DNA from: Heliocidaris tuberculata
Taxonomy: Eukaryota; Echinodermata; Echinoidea; Camarodonta; Echinometridae
DNA: 64,000 bases
Assembly (NCBI GenBank): GCA_025618425.1
Contig: CM046848.1
Span: 27,769,156-27,833,155 of the forward strand
Direction of reading: 5' to 3'
In this document: piece by piece, positions 23,243 to 34,559 of the stretch
How positions within the stretch are numbered: the first letter of the stretch is position 1
Layout: the number at the start of each line of letters is the position of its first letter
Position numbers and translations under genes: made by a program
Notes under the pieces: generated by a model
Databases searched by the model: none
What the model was told of the DNA's origin: nothing
What the model saw: only the letters and a program-made list of their open reading frames with translations

Positions 23243-23262
23243 TGGAGGGGGGGGGGGGGGGG
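23243..23262. repeat. poly(G) tract
   Basis: Run of nearly uninterrupted G in a purine-rich context. Confidence 0.95.
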
Positions 23263-23589
23263 AGGAAGCTTCATTGAGAAGTTTTCATTGCTTTATTTTA
23301 TTTCCGTCTGTGCCTCCTGTTACGGCTTGTTAGCTCCAGCGGGGGAAAGCTAAGACATGCCTCCGATGTGATAAGTATCTGAGGTTTGGCGAAGTCTCAA
23401 TTTGGAGCGTCTGCTAAGAAAACAATCCTCACTCTTAAAAACAATGACCAGTCAACAGAATCTGGTTATACACTGATTTCTTTAAATAAAATGATTAGCA
23501 ACTTGAAAGAATCTTAATTACAGAGTCCTTTGAAAAGCAGACTGGTGGAATTATCAGATACAAATTTTCTAATCAGTAAAGGAATTCTG

Positions 23590-24010
23590 AAGAATAAATT
23601 TCTCATTTTCTTCTACTAATTTCACTTCTCCATATTTTTTCATTCTTTTTTGCTTTCTTCTTCTCCATCTCTGTCCCTTTCTGATGATATTTCTCCTTCT
23701 TCTCCTCCTCCTTCTTCATCTCTTTCTCTCTCTCTTTCTCCTTCCTTTCTTCTTCCATTTCTTCTTCCATTTCTTCTTTTCCCTTTTGTTTTCCTTTTGC
23801 TTACTCCTCATTCTTTTTCCTTCTCTTCTTCTTTATCCTCCCCATTTTCTTCTTCTCTTATTTTCCCCCCTCTTCTCATCCTTCTTCCTCTTCATCTTCC
23901 TTTTCTTCATCTTCTTCTTCTCCCTCTCTTCCTCCTCCTCCTCTATTATATCTTCTTCTACATCCTCTTCTTGTATAGTATATTCTTCCTCCTCCTCCTC
24001 CTCCTTTTTT
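23590..24010. repeat. CT/CTT/CTC low-complexity tract
   Basis: About 400 bp of almost pure pyrimidine with TTCTTC and CTCCTC blocks, ending in (CTC)n near 24000. The two ~120-codon frames across it are artefacts. Confidence 0.9.
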
Positions 24011-24049
24011 AGTAAATGCCACCCTCAATGTTTTATACTGTAGAAGTAT

Positions 24050-24600
24050 ATGCTAGGCAGGTGCACCGCTACACCTGGCTTTTACCCTATTAATGAAGAC
24101 TATAGTGGCTTTAACATGCATACATACGCACGTCTGGTATGGATTTTGTCAATTGTACGGGTCTGGAACAAAGTAATGGTTCTCAAGAAGAAAATTAGAT
24201 CTCACTTTTTACAAAATCCAAACGCCATTGAACATAGGTTTCATTTTCACTTTGGCAGTCAACTCTAATGTGTTGGAAGCCCAACAGTCCTACGCTTACT
24301 AATCAACCGACTTGACGTTGCTCAAAGGTTAAGTTATTGAATTCACTTGGGCATTTCTAGGAACGGCATGAAGAACTTTCATTATGAAAGTGCAGCTGAG
24401 GAAATCTTTCAGGCAGTTGTCATAACACGTGAATCACATTTCTTGGAAAAAGGAAGGTCCTAAAAGTACACTACTTTAGATGCCATTGGTGGTACACACC
24501 CCCATCCTTCCCCCTATGCTACTGTCTTTGAGAGGAACAAATTTAAGGAAAAGGAAGTATGTGATTAGTACTGAATGGCTGCTTCCTCCACATGAAAGCT
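24050..24600. other. no gene seen
   Basis: A 72-codon frame at 24050-24268 is unrecognised. The rest is unique-looking. Confidence 0.35.
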
Positions 24601-24604
24601 TCAC

Positions 24605-24697
24605 TAAGACTTAAATGGTAATTTGCGTTTATGTACGGGCGATTCACCCGATTCAGGTAATTCGCATTGAGGGTATCTGTACTACACAAACCCAAGG
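24605..24697 (+). repeat. left arm of a ~93 bp inverted repeat pair
   Basis: AAGACTTAAATGGTAATTTG through GGTAATTCGCATTGAGGG to GTACTACACAAACCCAAGG. It matches 27494-27586 in inverted orientation with few differences. See that entry for the pair. Confidence 0.8.
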
Positions 24698-24701
24698 CAT
24701 A

Positions 24702-24764
24702 AGCCATAAGGGCATTAATGTACTTTAAAACAGATGTACATCCTTATGGCTCTAAACAATACAG
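24702..24764. repeat. hairpin family copy 5
   Basis: AGCCATAAGGGCATTAATG pairs with TACATCCTTATGGCTCT. The arm variant CCATAAGG/CCTTATGG is compensated on both sides. The loop TGTACTTTAAAACA resembles the complement of the copy 4 loop. Confidence 0.8.
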
Positions 24765-24825
24765 AGCAATGAATGGCTACTAATGAATGGTATATGTTTC
24801 ACATGAATGCTGAAATGGGACCCTG

Positions 24826-24897
24826 TCATTTGCTGAGAGCCAGAAGGGCATTAATGTACTTTAAAACAAACGTAACATCCTTATGGCTCTAAACAAT
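24826..24897. repeat. hairpin family copy 6
   Basis: GCTGAGAGCCAGAAGGGCAT on the left, CATCCTTATGGCTCTAAACA on the right. Same loop as copy 5. Confidence 0.85.
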
Positions 24898-24959
24898 AGA
24901 GAGCAATGAATGCTACTAATGAATGGTATTTGTTTCACATGATAACTGAAAAGGGATAT

Positions 24960-25037
24960 GTCATATGCTGAGAGCCAGAACGGCGTTAGTTCATGTACAT
25001 GTGTACTTCAACCATTATGGCTCCATACAGATTATGG
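24960..25037. repeat. hairpin family copy 7
   Basis: GCTGAGAGCCAGAACGGCGT on the left, ACCATTATGGCTCCATACAG on the right. The loop is replaced by an ACATGTACATGTGTAC-like sequence. Confidence 0.75.
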
Positions 25038-25040
25038 CAT

Positions 25041-25480
25041 CATGCCCAACACAGGGTACTTAGCATCACTACTTTGCTCACATGAAATTGCTTGTGAAAT
25101 TTAATTAGCAACAAACCTCAAAATTGTACTTACAATTCAAACATTCATAACGCTTTGATTGCAAATTCCTTAGCATGATCTATTGAATTTTTTCCGTTTC
25201 AATTTTTTTACACTAAACAATAATTTCAATCAGTGATGTCTTGAAAGAATAACAACCTTTTTATCTAAAGGAGATAGATAATTAATTAGATCAGCCCAAG
25301 TAAAACCCTTAAAAAGTGTAATGGATAAAAAGAGATTAGCTGTTAAATATTAAAGTAAGTCATTGCTTTATCAAAAAATTGTCTTCACAATTTGGAAATA
25401 TATAAGAAAAGTTAAATTGAACAAAGATGTTGCCACCAAACTGAATATAAATATGACTTGATGCTATTATAACCAGACAT
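25041..25480. other. no feature seen
   Basis: Very AT-rich, unique-looking. Confidence 0.4.
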
Positions 25481-25484
25481 GGTC

Positions 25485-25640
25485 CCATAATAAACTTATT
25501 TTTACAGGAAATTTCAGTTCAAAGTTACAGCAAGGCATCAAGATTATGCAGCTAGCTATCAGCTCCAGAAGCTCCAGAAGATTCTTTGGAACAACTTGAA
25601 ATATGGTTGAAGTCTGCAGTAGATATGAACGTATTAATTT
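25485..25640 (+). repeat. diverged direct repeat, first copy
   Basis: AATTTCAGTTCAAAGTTACAGCAAGGCAT and GGTTGAAGTCTGCAGTAGATATGA recur in order at 26455-26550. The two copies flank the palindrome at 25890. Confidence 0.65.
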
Positions 25641-25889
25641 CTCATCCAGCCATAAACCACCTTTTAAAAAAACTGCGGTGACAAAATAAAACCATTTTAT
25701 GGGTACATACATAATTGATAATGGAGGTGAACAACACTCTTAAGTTGACTTACATGTGCTTGTCTGTGTGTTATAAGATACATAATAAAATATGAAGTGC
25801 ACCATGCTGTTGTCATTTTATTTTGCTGTAGTGTTTTGGGGTTTGTTTTTTTTCATCGTTATATATGGAAGTGCTTTCTAGGTACTTTA

Positions 25890-26466
25890 CATTAAAGGAG
25901 AATGAAACCCTGGGGAAAAGTCAATTTTAATGAAAAGAGAGGATAGAGAGAGGCAATTTAAAAAAGTTCCATCAAAATCGCTTACGAAATGAGAAAGTTA
26001 TGAAAGTTTGAAAAGTCCCAATTTAGTTTCTATGGCGATCCTCAAATTGGCAATGTTGCTTCAAAGTGACAGGTTTAGTAGTACAACTCTCCATATGTTT
26101 TGTACACAAAATTTCACATTTTCCCTATTATCTCTCAAGGTGCACTTGTCTCCTTCTTAGCTCAAGATATATTATGGGAAAATGTATTTGACACAACATA
26201 TGTTGAGTTCACAAAAAGACAAGCAGCATCTTTAGAGATAATGGAGAAAATATGAAATTTTGTGTACAAAACATATTGAGAGTTTTACTACTAAACCTGC
26301 CATTTTAAAGCAACATTGCCAATTTGAGGATCGCCACAGAAAGTAAATTGAGACTTTTCAAACTTTCATAACTTTTTCATTTCGTAACCAATTGTGATGG
26401 AACTTTTTTAAAAATTGCTTCTCTCTATCCTCTCTTTTCATTGAAATGGATATATTCTTTAAATTT
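25890..26466. mobile_element. ~575 bp palindromic foldback element
   Basis: The two ~240 bp arms are complementary over most of their length: GAAAAGAGAGGATAGAGAGA pairs with TCTCTCTATCCTCTCTTTTC, and CGATCCTCAAATTGGCAATG pairs with CATTGCCAATTTGAGGATCG. The centre near 26180 is not palindromic. The left tip ATTAAAGGAGAATGAAACCC is only partly kept on the right, so one tip is eroded. Confidence 0.85.
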
Positions 26467-26550
26467 CAATTCAAATTTACAACAAGGCATAAAGGCATTT
26501 TAGATGACATGGCAATACGTTTGAAGTCTGCAGTAGATATTCATGAACAT
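26455..26550 (+). repeat. diverged direct repeat, second copy
   Basis: Matches 25485-25640 (AATTTCAATTCAAATTTACAACAAGGCAT and GTTTGAAGTCTGCAGTAGATAT) but lacks ~40 internal bases. Confidence 0.65.
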
Positions 26551-27490
26551 ACTATGGCACACAAACGGACACAATTACAATTATTTACATCACAGCGCAG
26601 AATTCTTCATCCCTCAGGGGGCGACAGTAACTGAAAAGACAAAACGGGACGAGGATAAAGAAAAACCCGAGGCCTGAAACGAACACCTCAGTAATAGTAT
26701 TAGACTTGCTAAGTTACATCCCTTTAGTCCTGTGTAACAAGATGAAGTCTCTGAAACCTCACTTTGGTAAACAAATTCCTCCGTCTCTTATGAGACAATG
26801 TTCTTTAGATGGGGCGTCTCTTGTATAAAATTGTAATCTAATATACATTTCTAAATTGAGAAATCTTTCCAATGAGTGCACGATTCACAAACTGAGCTCT
26901 AAACATCAGCAGTCAAATTATTGACAGAATCTAATTATCCATTTCCAGTGAAAGAATATATGTTTTGAAGGATGTCTTTAATTTCCTGAGGGAGCTTTGC
27001 AAAGGATTGATGCAAAAACTGAATTTGTATTAGTCCCCATAAACATTTCCACAACAATTCTATTTTTTAGAATAGCTTTCAGACATCTTAAGTCGAATTG
27101 CACTTTCAGAGTAAGTACTTATATTTAAGTAATTACCTTAAACATTTATTGGAATTGTTGTGATTTTATCTTATTGTTTTATAAATTTGAATGAGTTTGC
27201 TATTGTTAGGTTGAGGCCAATTTCCCAATTTATTCCTGACACCTTCAACATAACAGAATTTGTTAAGAGTGAGACAACCTTCTTTAGAGGGGTTAAACTC
27301 TTGTAATTCAAAGGTTTTTGAGTTTTATTCCATCACATTTTCTAACTAACAAATATTAGTCTCTCTTCTCAGAAAAACATAAAAAGGATGCACGCTGAAT
27401 ATTGATTTCAGAAGATGTTTCATGCCAAAATAACAAAAAGAAGTATGACTGGAGAAAAAAAATTGGCTCATAAAAGCAAATCCACAATGT
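26551..27490. other. no gene seen
   Basis: Unique-looking AT-rich DNA with a slightly GC-richer patch at 26590-26720. It is the interior of the possible ~3 kb inverted-repeat element. Confidence 0.4.
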
Positions 27491-27493
27491 CTA

Positions 27494-27586
27494 CCTTAGG
27501 TTTGTGTAGTACAGAAACACTCAATGTGAATTACCTAAATCGGGTAAATTGCCCGTATATAAACGCAAATTACCATTTAAGTCTTA
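27494..27586 (-). repeat. right arm of the ~93 bp inverted repeat pair
   Basis: Complementary to 24605-24697 over the full length, including GGTTTGTGTAGTACAG, AATTACCTAAATCGGGTAA and CAAATTACCATTTAAGTCTT. The arms enclose ~2.8 kb without a transposase frame. Either terminal repeats of a non-autonomous element, or two opposite copies of a dispersed repeat. Confidence 0.8.
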
Positions 27587-28130
27587 ATGCAGGAATATAC
27601 AACCATTTATATGCACGTAGGACTGACTAACCCCTAGATGCTGTATTATGCTCCAGGTATTCCTCCACGGCATACGTTGCAGCCGCAGTCGTGTATATTT
27701 GAGATAGAAATTGCTCTGAGCATGGTCACAATGCATGTAATTGGTAGGGTATTTCTATTGGGTTCTTTCAGTCATTTAAGCAGTTAGGGCCACAATTACT
27801 GCACCAAAAAGAAAAAAAAAGACCTACATGTATGCTCAATCAGGCAGGACAAGACGGGTGAACTTGTACAGTTGGGCATCACTCTCTCTCTCTTTCTCTC
27901 TTCATTCCCTTCTGTTTGGCAGACTCTCTTCAATTTTTCACTTTCCCATTTTGCTGTCTCTGTATTGTTTCTCATCTAATAAATTTCTCCCACTTCAATT
28001 CATCTGTAATTCCTTCTTTTTCTTGGTAAAAGACAAAGCCAACTCAATTAGTCAAGAATGGACGAGAATATGTTTTTTATGGAAAACAAAGTGGAGGACT
28101 TCTCACTATGTCAATTTATAGAGTTGAGGT
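27587..28130. other. no gene seen; short CT run
   Basis: CT-rich stretch at 27880-27905; otherwise unique-looking. Confidence 0.35.
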
Positions 28131-28310
28131 TCTTTTCTCTCTCACTCCTCTCTTTCTCAGCTTTCTCTTTCCCTCTCTCTCTCCGCTCTCTCTCTCTCTC
28201 TCCCTCCCTCTCCTTTTCTCTCCCTCTCTCTCTCTACCTTTCTCTCTTACTTTTCTATCTCTCTTTTATCTCCCTCTCTCTCTCTCTCTCTCTCTTCACA
28301 TGGATATGAT
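28130..28310. repeat. CT-rich microsatellite tract
   Basis: Imperfect (CT)n with TCCC/TTTC interruptions. Leu/Ser frames are artefacts. Confidence 0.9.
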
Positions 28311-29130
28311 TACATTCACATCTAACTTTAAAAACTTGCTAAATAATCATGCAGCACATTTAAACAATCAAAACTGACAAGAAGCAAACATAATCAATCT
28401 CAACTAAGAATATTACTACAAAAAAAGATTATTTAGAGAGGAATAGAAGCTTCTTTTGGACATAAATCATCATCATGGGTAACTGAAGATGCAAACATTA
28501 TCTCAAAGCACCTCGAAATCCAGACGAAGAAAGTACAACTTGTATAAAAGCAAGAACAGCCATTAAAGATAAGAACTGAGAATGGCCGGCTGGGAGGAAG
28601 AGGGTAGCTGCAGTTTGGTTCCAACTCTATAGAAGAGATCAGAAGATTAATGGAGGGTATTTATAGGTAATAAGACAGCTGAGTTTTGGCTATCTCAAGA
28701 GAGTTGTCAATTTTGGATGTTCTGGTCAAGTGGTATCTGTCGTAGTTGACCTTGGAGGTCAGCGAGCCTTGGTGATTTGGAGAATGCTGCCCCCTCCCCC
28801 ACCCCCCCCCCCCCCCCACCCACTTCACATTGGTTCTAACAGAAAACGCCATGCAAATAGGAGGGGAGAGAGTTTCATTTATACAACACCAATACACAAC
28901 TTCATCTAGAAACTATAAGGCTCTCTTTTTAGATAAGAGAGAGAGAGAGGGAGTGGGTTATGTAATATTTTGTAGGGTTTAAGACATGAAATACAAAGGT
29001 GAGCAACTTTCTCCAAAAAAAAGTCCTCTTGGTTCTATAAAACCTTGTTCACTTTACTTCTACATACTGTTTTTTAACAAGATTCTACTCTCTTTTTCAC
29101 TTCCACGTACTGTTTGTTTTCAATTTTGCA
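28311..29130. other. no gene seen; poly(C) at about 28796-28818
   Basis: Unique-looking GC-balanced DNA with two reverse frames (28433-28624, 28661-28897) that have no recognisable domain. The second is disrupted by the poly(C). Confidence 0.35.
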
Positions 29131-29189
29131 CTCCTTTTTCTGTGATTTTCTCCCTCCTTCTTTTTTGGTCTTTCTTGTTCTCACACTCT

Positions 29190-29192
29190 CTT

Positions 29193-29254
<62 letters not shown>

Positions 29255-29310
29255 CCTTTCTTTCCTTCTACCCCTCCCCCTCCTTTCTCCCTCTCTCTCT
29301 TATGATCCCC
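29190..29310. repeat. (CT)n microsatellite
   Basis: A ~48-base perfect CT core (29201-29249) within a pyrimidine tract. Confidence 0.95.
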
Positions 29311-29936
29311 CTCTCCATTAACACAGCCCTGGTAATACATCAATCCACTTCGCCCACCATCTTTCCTATCTGTTCTTACCACGGTCCCCGTTTCATCTCC
29401 CAACCCTGACAGATGGCAATGCAGATTACTCTGCTAAAAATACCTCCCCCTACCTCACTCCGAAACAATCTGCAAACATCCAAACTAAACATGTCATCAC
29501 TAAAATTCTCTTCAGAAAGAGATGTGGAAATCGTATTTTCCAAGTGCTCAAAGGAAGAGCCTTCGCTTTGAGTCTTCTCTTTTAATTATGCTTGCCATTT
29601 ACAGGCCTGATCAGTGCTTTAGTATTCGGGTAATTTCATTAAAGTCGCTCTACCATGCACACAAAATCCATATTGTGTAATGTTATGTAATGATTGTGAA
29701 ATTTTTGTTTCAAATGTATTTTGTGTATTGTGTTTTAATGATAGATTTTTGAATTTTGAAATTTAAACATTAAAATTAGTTCTATTAAAAATCTATGAAA
29801 TTAGGTGAGATTTCTACAGATATTTTTATACTAAATACATGCCCAAATTTGAATGTAATCAGTAGGCATTATAAACAAATATGCTCAGAAAAATTGGGAA
29901 ACATACATGCATGTGCATTGCTATTGCACATCATCC
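29311..29936. other. no gene seen
   Basis: A GC-balanced patch (29320-29600) then AT-rich DNA. No frame recognised. Confidence 0.4.
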
Positions 29937-30321
29937 TTTAAAAGGAAGCTTGAGTTCTAGGAAAGTTAAAAAATAATTTGTGAGCTTTCTCATTCTTTTT
30001 ATGTTAGTTTGGAAGATTATCATAATAGATAGGTCCCCTGAAAAGGATTGCTCTTCAAATGCCCTCACATTCAAAATATGACAAGAAACAGTTGAAATGT
30101 TCAGGCCGAACATGTGTGTGTGTAGTCCCATATACACATTTCTTTGTGCGGTGCATGTGACTCTCAGCAGGATTGAGTCACTTTCTTATCATTTTGGTGA
30201 TTCCAAAACCTTACAGCATACACCAATTCTTATGTGCTATATAATCAACCTTTCCCAAGTGCTTTGAGACAGTTTCTTTCACAATTCAATCTCATGACCA
30301 GAACTCAACTTATCTTTAAAA
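29937..30321 (-). mobile_element. ~385 bp inverted-terminal-repeat family, copy B
   Basis: Reverse-orientation copy. Tips AAGCTTGAGTTCTAGG (left) and CCAGAACTCAACTTATC (right). It matches copies A and C throughout, including the complement of GAGGGCATTTGAAGAGCAAT. Confidence 0.9.
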
Positions 30322-31344
30322 AGTGGGTACTCTATGCAAACCTCCTACACATCTTATTCTGTCCAAAATCACTTCATTGGCAATTAATCATGTAAGTACT
30401 CTAAAGATTAGTCCACCAAATAATAAAAGCTACTAAATAACTTTGTACCAATTTTATTGTATTTCTAGATGTGTTCTACCATATACAATTGTAGTTTTAA
30501 AAAACAACTTTATTTTTCATTAAAAAATACAAGCCTTGTTCTGTACACCCTGCCAGGATATACTTGTTACTGATTTTATGAAGACTTAACCTCCACCTTC
30601 AATAAACATATCTCACAGTCAAGTGAGCTGACACCTTATGTTCTCTATAACCGAGATTAAATCTTTGCTCGGACAGTCGATGTCTGACTAACCTAATGCC
30701 CTCTTTTCTGGCATGCTATCATTCCCATTTCTGAAACATGGCAAGAGAGAAACAAAGATTGGTTCTAATTGCCCGCTTTCTGCATCGCACCGACAGTACT
30801 ATCCTTTTCTACCCACTTCTCCCAGCCACATTTTGCTTGGGTGTCATGCCGCGACACTTTTACGCTAACCAAAGCCCAGCGTGAATCCAGGCAGCTGTGT
30901 GGGGGAACAGTGATCTAGAGAAATGCAACATCACGACCCGGCTGAGAACTTCTTGGTGCAGACTTGAGGTGCCGACATTGTTATTGCCATGACAACAAGA
31001 TCACCTGTCTATCACATGACAGACCCCTGCCATTTTTATAACAATGACTAGTTGCTCAAGATATCCTCCCTCACCTAAAGAAAAGCATCTTGCAAGTAAT
31101 TTCAGCTCATTCTGCTCGTCATACAAAAGTCGACATTTTAATTTGCGCCCCCCAAATTGACCAAGTTTTCACCTGTGATGTTACTATATAAAAATTAAAT
31201 AAAGAATTCAAACAAAAACATTATAGGACTCTTGAAAGTACATCGTGAAAATTGTTCATAAAAATTGATAATACAGAAAGGGCTTTTCAACTTTGTGTCT
31301 TCCCTTATCTCATTATTTAAGCCACAGGAGAGGTTTTCTCAATC
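30322..31344. other. unique DNA with a GC-balanced island at 30650-31080
   Basis: No repeat match. An X-box-like TTGCCATGACAAC lies at 30984-30996. Possible regulatory DNA, but only by composition. Confidence 0.2.
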
Positions 31345-31496
31345 TGGGCCCCATTTCATAAAAACCTGTCATCAATAACAAGTTACAATAACTGTTATAA
31401 GCTACTGAAATCCTTGAATCTGATTGGCTGAAATCGAATTTGTCATAGAAATGTGGCCATTGTTATTGATAACAAGTTTTATGAAACAGGGCCCTG
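31345..31496. mobile_element. ~150 bp MITE with GGGCCC...TTTCATAAAA ends
   Basis: TIRs of ~34 bp: GGGCCCCATTTCATAAAAAC and ATCAATAACA on the left match the complement of the right end GATAACAAGTTTTATGAAAC followed by AGGGCCC. A familiar class of short element in marine invertebrate genomes. No coding capacity. Confidence 0.85.
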
Positions 31497-32540
31497 GCTA
31501 AATAAATTTAAATTAGATCACATGTTATCTTGGGCTAAGTATTACACTGCTTAACACAAAACATTTGACTCAAGTCTACCGCTATACTCTCCTAACTAAA
31601 AGGGCCAAGGAGTAACTTAATGGGATTTTCAAATTTTATATCTCACTCTTTGAATGAATGAATTGAGCGTTATAAATGGATTACATTCCTTGTAACAAAT
31701 TACTATGACATTTAAATAGAGTCGCTAATATCTACACGAAGACAGGTCAGAGTATGTACAATGAATTGCTGGATTGAACTTCATAAACATAGTAGTCAGC
31801 ATGCTAAGTGTGATGAATCTACATGTACCATGTGATAACATTGTAACTACACTCCCATTCTAAATGCTGATTTAATACATTGGTTTTTAGAGTGTGGCAT
31901 GCACACTTCAAAACCAAAAGTTGGCGGAAAAAGAGATGATGGAGACAAAGAGAGAAATGTTTGTAAATATATGCTGTAGCTGTTGCAGTGGGCTCCCCAT
32001 AGTATTAGCGCAGACCGCTTCGAAACAGCATGGAGCCTTAAGAGGCGTCTAGGATCTTCTGCATCGATCACGCTTTGACCGTGAAGGCGCCGCGGCCTGT
32101 CAGGAGGCCGATGGACAATTATCATCTCAGTGTGTGGGGTACTTCTCTTGCTAATCAGAGCTTAAAGGGGGAGACCACACCCCCATATATTTTGCTTTCT
32201 ATAAATGCAACAGTTGACATCTTTCTCTTATATAGGGGTGACAAATTTTTATTATTTTATTTTTCAAAACAAAGTTGGCATGGAGGTGTAGTAAATTATC
32301 TACTCATCTTACTGTTTCAGAATGTACAAGTTGTAAGGTAGCTTAGCGAAACATAGTGGTGCGAAAAGTTGCATTCCAAAGGCAAAATGCATATTGTTTA
32401 AAATCATCATTTTATTTAGGAAAATGTCATTAAACCACAGAACAGGTTAAAATACCTCTACTATATTGGTTAGGCTTAATATTACCAAATGTCAAAATAC
32501 AACTATTTCATTCACTTTTATCACCAACAATTTTGATGTC
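31497..32540. other. no gene seen
   Basis: A GC-rich patch at 31985-32125 has open frames on both strands (reverse frame 31847-32125) but no recognised protein. AAAGGGGGAGACCACACCCC at 32163 looks like a transposon tip without an obvious partner. Confidence 0.35.
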
Positions 32541-32604
32541 TTTTCGTGCCCCCCCCCCCATGCAGTTTTCCCAAGCTACATAACATACTTCATCTATTCT
32601 GTGC

Positions 32605-33485
32605 TTTAAATTCCCCACCCCACCCCACTCCTTCCATCCCCTACCCCACTCCTTCCATCCCCCTACCCACTCCTTCCATCCCCCTACCCCACTCCTTCCA
32701 TCCCCCTACCCCACTCCTTCCATCCCCCTACACCACTCCTTCCATCCCCCCTACCCCACTCCTTCCATCCCCCTACCCACTCCTTCCATCCCCCTACCCC
32801 ACTCCTTCCATCCCCCTACCCCACTCCTTCCATCCCCCTACACCACTCCTTCCATCCCCCTACCCCACTCCTTCCATCCCCCCTACCCCACTCCTTCCAT
32901 CCCCCTACCCCACTCCTTCCATCCCCCTACACCACTCCTTCCATCCCCTACCCCACTCCTTCCATCCCCCCTACCCCACTCCTTCCATCCCCCCTACCCC
33001 ACTCCTTCCATCCCCTACACCACTCCTTCTATCCCCTACCCCACTCCTTCCATCCCCCTACCCCACTCCTTCCATCCCCCCTACACCACTCCTTCCATCC
33101 CCCTACACCACTCCTTCCATCCCCTACCCCACTCCTTCCATCCCCCTACCCCACTCCTTCCATCCCCCCTACACCACTCCTTCCATCCCCCTACACCACT
33201 CCTTCCATCCCCCTACACCACTCCTTCCATCCCCCTACCCCACTCCTTCCATCCCCCCTACACCACTCCTTCCATCCCCCTACCCCACTCCTTCCATCCC
33301 CCTACCCCACTCCTTCCAACCCTCCTACCCCACTCCTTACATCCCCCCTACACCACTCCTTCCATCCCCCTACCCCACTCCTTCCAACCCTCCTACCCCA
33401 CTCCTTCCATCCCCCTACCCCACTCCTTACATCCCCCCTACACCACTCCTTCCATCCCCCTACACCACTCCTTCCACCCCCAACC
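32605..33485. repeat. 22-23 bp C-rich minisatellite, about 40 units
   Basis: Units read CCATCCCCCTACCCCACTCC plus TT, with CTACACC variants scattered as a second unit type. Length differences come from the C run (4 to 6). The minus strand carries GGGG(T)AGGGGG twice per unit pair, so four G-runs fall within any two units. The 359-codon Pro/Ser/Thr frame across it is a product of the repeat, not a gene. Confidence 0.97.
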
Positions 33486-33496
33486 CCACTCCTGCC

Positions 33497-33516
33497 CCCC
33501 CCCCCCCCCCCCCCCA
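33497..33516. repeat. poly(C) tract
   Basis: Run of ~19 C at the end of the minisatellite. Confidence 0.95.
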
Positions 33517-34140
33517 CACCAGTCACCAACCCCATCCTCTCTTCATCCTGTCATCCTGTCCCCAAGTCATCTTCCAAACTTGTCCCAAAACAAGATACAA
33601 AGACCATGCTCCAAGCTCCCACTAGGGGTCAAGAAGAGGTCACTTCATTCACGTCATTCTGCTGTCCAGCTACCGGCAACCTAATCTCCAGGCATTCTCT
33701 TTCAGATCGGCACGCATCTTTGGCATATTTCACGACAGACATTAATAAAACCAAACAAATCATGAAGAATGTTTTCCTTTTCCTTCATTTTGCCCCAAGC
33801 ATACCAAAGCAAATATCATGACAAAATAAACATTGTGATTCGAAGGTCTTACTACAGAGATTTGCTTTCTTCTAAATGATTTGTTTTTCAAAAGATGAGA
33901 ATTTATACCTATAATCTGCTAATTCTTTGGTACATTAGGAGACAATTAACATAGTCCTCTTGGCCATACCTGCATGGATGCCCCACTGAGATTTCTTTTT
34001 TTTTTTATCAGAGGAAACTACACAATGCTAGGATAACAAAAGAATGAGACATTCAAATCAATACCTCTACTGTCCTACACAACCAATAACATTTCTATCT
34101 GTTAAATATATGTCTTATTTTTTTGCAATTGTGTATGTAC
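33517..34140. other. no gene seen
   Basis: Unique-looking. A 71-codon frame (33606-33821) is unrecognised. Confidence 0.35.
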
Positions 34141-34320
34141 TTCCACCTATTTTTATCTCTCCTACTACTCTTTCCTCTCTTTTTTTTTCTTTCCTCCTCT
34201 CTTTCTATCTCTTGCTAACTTTTATTTTTCTTTTTTTTTCTCTCTCTTTAGCTTCTCCTATCTCTCTCCCTCTCTCTGACTCCCTTTCCCTTTTTGTCTC
34301 TCTTTTGCTCTCTTCTTTGA

Positions 34321-34363
<43 letters not shown>

Positions 34364-34410
34364 CTTTCTCTCTTGCCCCTTTTCTTTCTTTTTCTCTTAG
34401 CACCCTCTTC
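34140..34410. repeat. CT-rich tract with (CT)n core
   Basis: Perfect CT core at about 34326-34360, followed by a poly(G) of 10 at 34430. Confidence 0.93.
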
Positions 34411-34559
34411 TCCACCCTTCTCACTGTGGGGGGGGGGGGAGTAAATTTATAAATGATTCTTTATGCATGTTATTGAAGTATGCTATTGTCATGTTTACAA
34501 AGCTGTGTATGTATATTCTTATTTATGTTATGGATGTATTATCATAGCTCCATATTATT

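Larger units (their letters stand above)
24700..25040. repeat. ~126 bp tandem array, one hairpin per unit
   Basis: Three units each contain a hairpin plus the spacer GAGCAATGAATG...CTACTAATGAATGGTAT and TGTTTCACATGA. Hairpin starts are spaced about 125-135 bp. Confidence 0.85.

Noticed and set aside
24700..25040. Possible CRISPR-like array (three regularly spaced palindromic repeats)
   Set aside because: Spacers are the same sequence, the repeat is a dispersed eukaryotic family and there are no cas genes.
32546..33625. 359-codon Pro/Thr/Ser-rich open frame
   Set aside because: It is the translation of a 22 bp minisatellite. The frame is open only because the unit has no stop codons, and unit length changes shift the repeat phase.
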